Of a stretch of DNA of 10,718 nt, positions 6,628 to 10,718 are shown in pieces. The position numbers and the translations under genes were made by a program. Origin of the DNA: Deltaproteobacteria bacterium (GTDB lineage Bacteria > Desulfobacterota > Binatia > UBA9968); contig JAHFAP010000100.1 in assembly GCA_023250495.1 (NCBI GenBank), forward strand, positions 1 to 10,718, written 5' to 3'. Below the pieces are notes generated by a model that searched no databases, was not told the origin of the DNA, and saw only the letters and a list, made by a program, of their open reading frames with translations. Every line of letters begins with the position of its first letter. Within the stretch, counting starts at the first letter, position 1.

Positions 6628-8049
6628 CTAAAACTTTTGCTTCCACCCGACCACCGTGATCAGAGGCAACGGACAACCGGGCCCGAGGCAGCCGAACTGG
6701 CAGGAGTAATCAATAACCGGATTGCCCGAAATTTCGTTCAGCCCAATCCCGAGTCCGCTATCCGCAAATGAATCACCCGCCCAGGTAGGGTGGCCGTCGC
6801 CTACTACGATGAACCCGGCAATCTGTGGGTCTTTGCTGATCTTGATTTGCTGGTGAACCAGAATCCCGCCCCCTGCATAGTTGGCGGTCATGTTGCCACT
6901 GATCTCCAAATCGTTGCCTGTGACTAACAGATGGTTCTGGAGTGTCTCGGATGCGCTAGGGTAGGGGCGCAGATATATGTCGCCCGATATGCGGATGCTA
7001 TCGCGAGCGATGAGGGTTGCCTGCCATGGGAGGCTCGGGCTGCCGGTGTTCCCAGAGATGTCCACTTTCCCCTCCGAGTAAAAGACCCCGTCCGCGGCCG
7101 TGGTCCCAGCAACCGTCCACGTTCCGACCGAGAATGACCAACCCTGCGGTACTGGCACCGCCGTCCCGCCGGCACAGAGCCCGCTCGCCTCACAACTGAT
7201 TCCCGGCCCCGTCGTGACGGTGCCGTCGTCGTGTAGAACGTAGCCCTTTCCGCCTTCTCCCAAGCTCGCAACGTGAGGGGCGTAATCAGCGGGATTGATT
7301 CGAGGGACATCATACGGCTGCACGCTGCTATGACCCGCCTCATAAGCTTCTCTTTTCTCAACCGTATCAAGCTTATTCTCCGCGGGCCGTTGATCCGGCG
7401 CACTGGAGCATGCCGGGCTACCTACGCACGGAGTGCCCGTGATGCTCATCCCTTCAGGTATAATGCCTCCCCCACCGTTTACATTAGCCGACGTGAGCCC
7501 GTCGGCCATCTGGACAGCAGGACTGCCCAGCACTTGCATATCGTCATTGGAGTGAGCCCCACCACAGGCACCGATCAATTTGGGACTGCCGCTTATTTTT
7601 AAATCCCCGGCGGTGACAATCGCTTTCGGCGGCCTACCGCCATCTTTTCTGAACCAAGCTTCGATCTCACTCACAGCGTTGTTGGGCGCGGTGCCCGCCG
7701 CGAGGACTCTGATCCGCACTGGATTCGTGGCCGACCCCAGCCGCGTAACCTTGTAGGTTCCGCCATTGAAGCTGGGGTTAGACACAATAACCGCGCCCGT
7801 GCTCGTCTGCATGGCACGGTCAAAGTTCATAGTCCCGTCCCTGCTCTGCAATTCTTGGCGCGCATGATTCACCCCAGCCTCCGCGATATAGAAGGCCCGG
7901 TTTCCCGCGTTCAGGTTCCCGCTACTCCTGAGATCGGTTTGCACCGATACAATCGCGGCAGCGCCTGCGCCGATCAGTAGCGCTATAATGAGCAAGGATA
8001 TCACGAGGACGACCCCCCGCTCGTTGGCCAATGTTTTCCTGCGGTTCAT
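6628..8049 (-). CDS. pilX: PilX-like type IV pilus minor pilin with long repeat-bearing C-terminal domain
   Basis: A 473-residue protein whose N-terminus is a PilX_N-type class III signal: ERG at 10-12, then the hydrophobic stalk VVLVISLLIIALLIGAGAAA, then NAGNRAFYIAEAGVNHARQEL (48-67), the family's hallmark helix. As in many PilX-like proteins, Glu at mature position 5 is missing. Usual PilX proteins have around 200 residues; this one adds more than 300, with a recurring ISGxP-type strand motif (KISGSPKLIG 151, SITGTPCVG 202, DISGNTGSP 330, RISGDIYL 353, EISGNMT 382, KISKDPQIAG 403, EISGNPVID 439) and many Cys and Gly. This suggests a stacked beta-solenoid-like head on a pilin stalk (inference). 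SD-like AAGGGA, overlapping the pilW stop, lies about 8 nt before ATG 8049. Last gene of the pilus run; no strong terminator follows it. Confidence 0.85.
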   Translation of the reverse strand: MNRRKTLANERGVVLVISLLIIALLIGAGAAAIVSVQTDLRSSGNLNAGNRAFYIAEAGVNHARQELQSRDGTMNFDRAMQTSTGAVIVSNPSFNGGTYKVTRLGSATNPVRIRVLAAGTAPNNAVSEIEAWFRKDGGRPPKAIVTAGDLKISGSPKLIGACGGAHSNDDMQVLGSPAVQMADGLTSANVNGGGGIIPEGMSITGTPCVGSPACSSAPDQRPAENKLDTVEKREAYEAGHSSVQPYDVPRINPADYAPHVASLGEGGKGYVLHDDGTVTTGPGISCEASGLCAGGTAVPVPQGWSFSVGTWTVAGTTAADGVFYSEGKVDISGNTGSPSLPWQATLIARDSIRISGDIYLRPYPSASETLQNHLLVTGNDLEISGNMTANYAGGGILVHQQIKISKDPQIAGFIVVGDGHPTWAGDSFADSGLGIGLNEISGNPVIDYSCQFGCLGPGCPLPLITVVGWKQKF

Positions 8050-8060
8050 GACAACGTCCC

Positions 8061-8675
8061 TTACGAATTCCTGAACTCCACACTTGACGAGAGAGTAGAC
8101 CTAATGGTTCTTCCCGATTTCTTTCCCTGAGGAGTTGGCTCAGGAACTTGCACTGAAAATGCAATCCTAATCCGCTTGACGGCATCCAACGGAGGATTTC
8201 CAGGGAGCTGCGTATCGGCAATATCGAAATAGGTGAAGAGCGGTTCCCCAGAAGAGACCACCACGTTGGCCACCAGGCAATTCCCATTGCGCCTCATGAT
8301 GGAACCGGGGCAAGTCGGGGTACCGTTAGACAAATCGTAAGTAACGTCGTCTCCTACGGCGCTGCTGCAGTCTCCATTCCCATCCAGATCAGCTTGGATT
8401 CTAATCAGAGTTGGCGTTGCTGTCACGATCCTCTTGCACCCCGCAGGAGCCATCCCGGTCCCCCAAAAACCGGCGTTCCTCAGCTCTCGTACCATGATGT
8501 CTAACGCCCCGCGCGCGTCTTCCAGCGTTGCCGTTCTGGCCTCCTGCAACAGAAGGTTGAAGAGCTGCTCTCTGTAAAATCCATAGAGGGCAGCTAAGAT
8601 TATCGCTGCGCACAGAGCAGCGCCCAGAAGCTCTACTGTAGTCAGCCCTTTGCGACTCCAGAGCATTCTCTTCAC
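8061..8675 (-). CDS. pilW: PilW-like type IV pilus minor pilin
   Basis: A 204-residue protein with a short basic leader, VKRMLWSRKG, cleaved after Gly10 by prepilin peptidase, giving mature LTTVELLGAALCAAIILAAL with the canonical Glu at +5. The helix ends in EDARGALDIMVRELRNAGFWG, which is characteristic of PilW (PilW/GspJ-like). The head contains DLDGNGDCSS, an EF-hand-like DxDxNxD loop that may bind calcium, and several Cys. The frame is open up to 8813, inside pilV, but the extension has no pilin character. GTG 8675 follows AGGCGAG by 5 nt; ATG 8666 (leader MLWSRKG) is the alternative. The pilV stop lies 10 nt upstream and pilX starts 11 nt downstream. In known systems it joins the pilus-tip priming complex with FimU, PilV and PilX. 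Confidence 0.87.
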   Translation of the reverse strand: MKRMLWSRKGLTTVELLGAALCAAIILAALYGFYREQLFNLLLQEARTATLEDARGALDIMVRELRNAGFWGTGMAPAGCKRIVTATPTLIRIQADLDGNGDCSSAVGDDVTYDLSNGTPTCPGSIMRRNGNCLVANVVVSSGEPLFTYFDIADTQLPGNPPLDAVKRIRIAFSVQVPEPTPQGKKSGRTIRSTLSSSVEFRNS

Positions 8676-8685
8676 GGAGGCTCGC

Positions 8686-9075
8686 CTACTCAGTAAAGAC
8701 CAGGGTTGACAGCGTGACCGCACGGAGGCCGGAATCTCGCCAATGCACAGTGACGCTGATCTCTTTGAGGCCTGATCCCAAGGAAGAATCTTTGATCGTC
8801 CAGCAGCGGTCATAAATTCCTCCGGCGGCGCCGCTAGCCGAAATACCCCGTTCGCCGGAACCGGAGCAACGATCTATATTGCTAAGGGCCGGCTGCGCGC
8901 CGAGCTGCTCCAGTTTGTCCTGAGCCAGATTGGTAGCAATCGTATGGCTTGCACTATTGCGGTTGCCTTGAATCACGCTAATCGTATTAAGGGAAAATCC
9001 CAGAACCCCCACGGTGATGACGGCCATGGAGACAAGGATCTCGGTATAACTGAAGCCCTCTTGGCGCTCAATCAC
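8686..9075 (-). CDS. pilV: PilV-like type IV pilus minor pilin
   Basis: A 129-residue protein with leader VIERQEG, cleaved after Gly7, giving mature FSYTEILVSMAVITVGVLGF with Glu at +5. N-SASHTIATNLAQDKLEQL after the stalk is the PilV/GspI-like helix (A-x-x-A-x-DKLEQL). Two Cys (NIDRC, YDRCW) probably form a disulphide in the head. The frame is open to 9285 within the overlapping fimT gene, but only GTG 9075 gives a normal short prepilin leader; GGGG and GGGGGAG stand 6 and 13 nt before it. It follows the fimT stop by 25 nt and ends 10 nt before pilW. Expected in the minor-pilin priming complex. Confidence 0.85.
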   Translation of the reverse strand: MIERQEGFSYTEILVSMAVITVGVLGFSLNTISVIQGNRNSASHTIATNLAQDKLEQLGAQPALSNIDRCSGSGERGISASGAAGGIYDRCWTIKDSSLGSGLKEISVTVHWRDSGLRAVTLSTLVFTE

Positions 9076-9100
9076 GTGTAGCCCCAATCTCCCCCAAACC

Positions 9101-9574
9101 TTAGCACGTCCCGCTCGCGACGCGTATTCGTCCCGTACTGCTAAGGACGATGATGCTCTTTCCCTCGCGCTTAATGTTGCACAGCCGTATCGTCCCACCA
9201 TTAGAAGTGCCCCTAGGGGTGAAACTAATAAGGTCTGCGCTGGCGGTTCCGTAAGTAATTCCATCGGGGAGAGCCTTGCTCTCACCCGTATGCTGGTAGC
9301 TCGCTCCGTTATTTCTTTCGATCCGGTAAAGGGCAGGCGTCAAAAGCACGACGCGAAAATCGGTATTCCCGGCCACTGCCTGGGACCTGATTCTATGAAG
9401 CTCAGATTGGATTTGGCGCGCGGCGCTATTGAGGCGATACGTGGGCAACTGGGCGGCCCAGTTTGGAATGGCGATCCCCGCCAGAATGGCAAAGATGGCC
9501 AGCGCCATGACTACATCTAACAGGGTGAAAGCGCCGTTCCTTAACAGAAGAAACTGTGCGGGCCGTCGATTCAC
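9101..9574 (-). CDS. fimT: FimT/GspH-family pseudopilin with atypical cleavage motif
   Basis: A 157-residue pilin-like protein. The stalk AFTLLDVVMALAIFAILAGIAIPNW aligns with the GspH/FimT motif, but the residue before the mature Phe is Ala, not Gly (NGA/FTLLD), and +5 is Asp, not Glu. The following ARQIQSELHRIRSQAVAGN and the C-terminal IVLSSTGRIRV are typical of FimT/FimU, and two C-terminal Cys (RLCNIK and the last residue) match the family disulphide. Two starts are possible: TTG 9586 and GTG 9574. GTG is preferred because the TTG overlaps a probable -10 box. Neither has a good Shine-Dalgarno sequence. First gene of the minor-pilin group, 25 nt before pilV. Confidence 0.83.
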   Translation of the reverse strand: MNRRPAQFLLLRNGAFTLLDVVMALAIFAILAGIAIPNWAAQLPTYRLNSAARQIQSELHRIRSQAVAGNTDFRVVLLTPALYRIERNNGASYQHTGESKALPDGITYGTASADLISFTPRGTSNGGTIRLCNIKREGKSIIVLSSTGRIRVASGTC

Positions 9575-9582
9575 GGGGCGTG

Positions 9583-9612
9583 ACAATACTCTGAGCTGTG
9601 AGAGCTTGTCAA
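9583..9612 (-). promoter_or_regulatory. Probable sigma70-type promoter for fimT-pilV-pilW-pilX
   Basis: On the - strand a perfect TTGACA (9612-9607) and TATTGT (9588-9583, four of six) are separated by 18 nt, just before the fimT start. Transcription would begin near 9576, which would leave almost no leader for GTG 9574. A separate promoter here fits the 143-nt gap to the TPR gene, much larger than the other gaps in the locus. Confidence 0.45.
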
Positions 9613-9628
9613 GAAAATAATGACCCGC

Positions 9629-9655
9629 AAATTGGTCTAATTGGTCAGTTGGCCC
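9629..9655. repeat. Three tandem 9-bp repeats upstream of the fimT promoter
   Basis: On the + strand, AAATTGGTC (9629-9637) and TAATTGGTC (9638-9646) differ at one base, and AGTTGGCCC (9647-9655) is a degenerate third copy, in head-to-tail order without spacing. The array begins 17 bp upstream of the -35 box, a position typical of activator sites. The repeat unit is not one I can assign to a known regulator. Confidence 0.6.
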
Positions 9656-9717
9656 GCTGAACGCCTTTAATTAGGGGGGAATGTCGAAAACCGGAACTGA
9701 GAGAAGCAGATGGGCTT

Positions 9718-10395
9718 CTATCGCCCTCTAAGAAGCCATATGTAATTGGGATCGTCCCTGAGGCTTTCCAGGGCTGCATCTACCTTCAAATAACCGAAGT
9801 CATTAAAGCCCAGCTTCAGGGCCTTGTCGAGCCACTCGATGGCTTGGTCCTTCTTGCCGTAGTAGGCATAGAGACGGGCTAGCTTGTAGGCGGAACGCGG
9901 ATTGTCCGGTTGAGTTTCTACCTCATCCGCCGCCTGAGCGATTTGTTTCTCGCGCTCTTGGATGACAGCCTGATTTTTCTTTGCTGTCTCTAGATTCTTC
10001 GGCCCGGTTGCGCTACTTGGGTCGATATCGACGGCCTTTTCGAACTGACGGATGGCCTCGTCGTAGAGACCCTTCTTGTCGTAAAGAACGCCCAAGTTAT
10101 TATGGGCGATGGGGTTTCGTGGATTGAGCTCAACGGCTTTCCGATACTGGGAGATCGCCTCGTCGATGCGACCCTGATGCTCATAAGCGTATGCGAGATT
10201 CAACCGGGCGTCAGGATCCTTTGGATTCAACTCCACTGCTTTGAGAAGCGGACCGATCGCTTCGTCGATTTTTCCCAGCTTGAGCAGCTCTACTCCCTGA
10301 TTGTCCCGCTCAGCTGCTTCGTCTGTTCCTGCCCGGGCGGAAGTTATGCCCAGCAAAGAACTGACGACGAATATACTTATGAATCTCGATTTCAC
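9718..10395 (-). CDS. Exported TPR-repeat protein in the pilus locus
   Basis: A 225-residue protein with a signal peptide (residues 1-22, FISIFVVSSLLGITSARA), so probably periplasmic. Three TPR units follow in tandem (about 27-60, 61-94, 95-128; each with GxxxDEAI and a closing AVELNP or AVDIDP), then a charged helical linker (about 130-160) and another one or two TPR-like hairpins (PRSAYKLARLYAYYGKKDQAIEWLDKALKLGF). GTG 10395 is chosen because GAGGTG lies 5 nt before it and it is followed by the signal peptide; the frame upstream lacks secretion character. The start shares its G with the pilY1 stop (TAGTG), so the two are translationally coupled. It lacks the lipobox of PilF/PilW-type pilotins, so it is not obviously the secretin pilotin. 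A scaffold for PilY1 or minor-pilin assembly is likely but inferred. A 6-bp hairpin (9703-9720) overlaps its stop but has no T-run. Confidence 0.85.
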   Translation of the reverse strand: MKSRFISIFVVSSLLGITSARAGTDEAAERDNQGVELLKLGKIDEAIGPLLKAVELNPKDPDARLNLAYAYEHQGRIDEAISQYRKAVELNPRNPIAHNNLGVLYDKKGLYDEAIRQFEKAVDIDPSSATGPKNLETAKKNQAVIQEREKQIAQAADEVETQPDNPRSAYKLARLYAYYGKKDQAIEWLDKALKLGFNDFGYLKVDAALESLRDDPNYIWLLRGR

Positions 10396-10718
10396 TAAAA
10401 CACCTCGCGCCAACCCACCAATTGTTTCAATGTGCCGGTTGGCACGGGTGTGTTCGTGATCTGCTGGTCTGTTGTACCTGTCACGGCCCAAGAGGTCGCC
10501 TGGCCGCCCGTGACTTTCATGACGATAACCGGTTGTGACGGTATTCCTGTCCCGATCGCCTTCGCATTCGCCAATGCGCTCTGCCCAGCAGTCAACGGCG
10601 TCCCATCGGCCAGATTGAGGGCGGCGTCTCCATTAAGCATATTGATCGAATAGAGTTTGGCAGTTCCGCCGCCGGCTCCGCAGGTGACGACAGTCGTGGG
10701 CGTGAAAGTTGTAAAGAG
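10395..10718 (-). CDS. pilY1: PilY1-like type IV pilus tip protein, C-terminal end only
   Basis: The last 107 codons of a gene that continues beyond the right edge of the window. The visible part reads FTTFTPTTVVTCGAGGGTAK followed by LYSINMLNGDAAL, then IGTGIPSQPVIVM, VTGTTDQQI and a final LVGWREVF. This matches the end of PilY1/PilC C-terminal beta-propellers, where xFTTFTP...CGxGGxxxLYxxxxxTG, GxGIPSxPVxV and a terminal WRE are recurrent. In known systems PilY1 is a secreted tip adhesin and mechanosensor that needs the minor pilins for display. The stop TAG (10397-10395) overlaps the GTG start of the TPR gene. An internal ATG at 10640 is not the start, since the frame is open to the edge. 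Confidence 0.85.
   Translation of the reverse strand, partial: LFTTFTPTTVVTCGAGGGTAKLYSINMLNGDAALNLADGTPLTAGQSALANAKAIGTGIPSQPVIVMKVTGGQATSWAVTGTTDQQITNTPVPTGTLKQLVGWREVF

Noticed and set aside
6412..6771. A 119-codon + strand frame over the pilX end and intergenic gap
   Set aside because: No ribosome site, crosses the + strand terminator and overlaps pilX antisense; product shows no recognisable features.
9076..9285. N-terminal extension of pilV up to 9285, and likewise pilW up to 8813
   Set aside because: The added residues overlap the preceding gene and would push the prepilin cleavage site far from the N-terminus, unlike any functional class III signal.
9703..9720. Hairpin AGAAGC/GCTTCT at the TPR gene stop as a terminator
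   Set aside because: Only 6 bp with three G-C pairs and no T-run on either strand.

Overview
The window reads as ordinary chromosome from a Gram-negative bacterium with an outer membrane, type IV pili and a mid-50s G+C look. The tmk-holB-metG-tatD run followed by a minor-pilin cluster is a layout I associate with deltaproteobacterial-type lineages (Desulfobacterota and relatives, Binatota, Methylomirabilota). No gene fixes the phylum, so that placement is inference. I see no tRNA, rRNA, CRISPR array, insertion sequence or phage gene.

Layout. (1) Positions 1-1880, + strand: a strong intrinsic terminator (114-153), then three close-packed genes for exported proteins: a small cupredoxin-fold protein, a CxxCH haem-binding protein, and a predicted outer-membrane beta-barrel. 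They look like an envelope metal or redox module continuing from genes left of the window. (2) Positions 1877-5841, - strand: tmk, holB, metG and tatD, read in that order and tightly coupled (2-nt gap, TGATG overlap, 1-nt gap). The tatD stop overlaps the stop of the convergent beta-barrel gene in a shared TTAA. (3) Positions 5946-6329, - strand: a stand-alone receiver-domain response regulator with a good sigma70-type promoter and a leader of about 150 nt. (4) Positions 6628-10718, - strand: a type IV pilus tip/minor-pilin locus, in transcription order pilY1 (C-terminal end only), an exported TPR protein, a FimT/GspH pseudopilin, PilV, PilW and an unusually long PilX-like protein.

How the genes work together. 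In known systems FimT/FimU, PilV, PilW and PilX form the priming complex at the pilus tip, and PilY1 sits on it as a large adhesin or mechanosensor. The TPR protein sits between pilY1 and fimT with a stop/start overlap to pilY1, so it probably serves assembly or stability of that complex. The response regulator has no kinase or output domain beside it; a link to the pili is only positional. Tmk makes dTDP, HolB is the clamp-loader delta' subunit, MetG charges tRNA-Met and TatD is a metal-dependent DNase/hydrolase.

No wholly new system is evident. The parts most worth following are the beta-strand-repeat extension of PilX, the Ala(-1)/Asp(+5) prepilin motif of FimT, triplicated 9-bp repeats upstream of the fimT promoter, the envelope module behind a leader terminator, and + strand signals (a small ORF with a good ribosome site and an intrinsic terminator) on either side of the response regulator, where no + strand gene is otherwise known.
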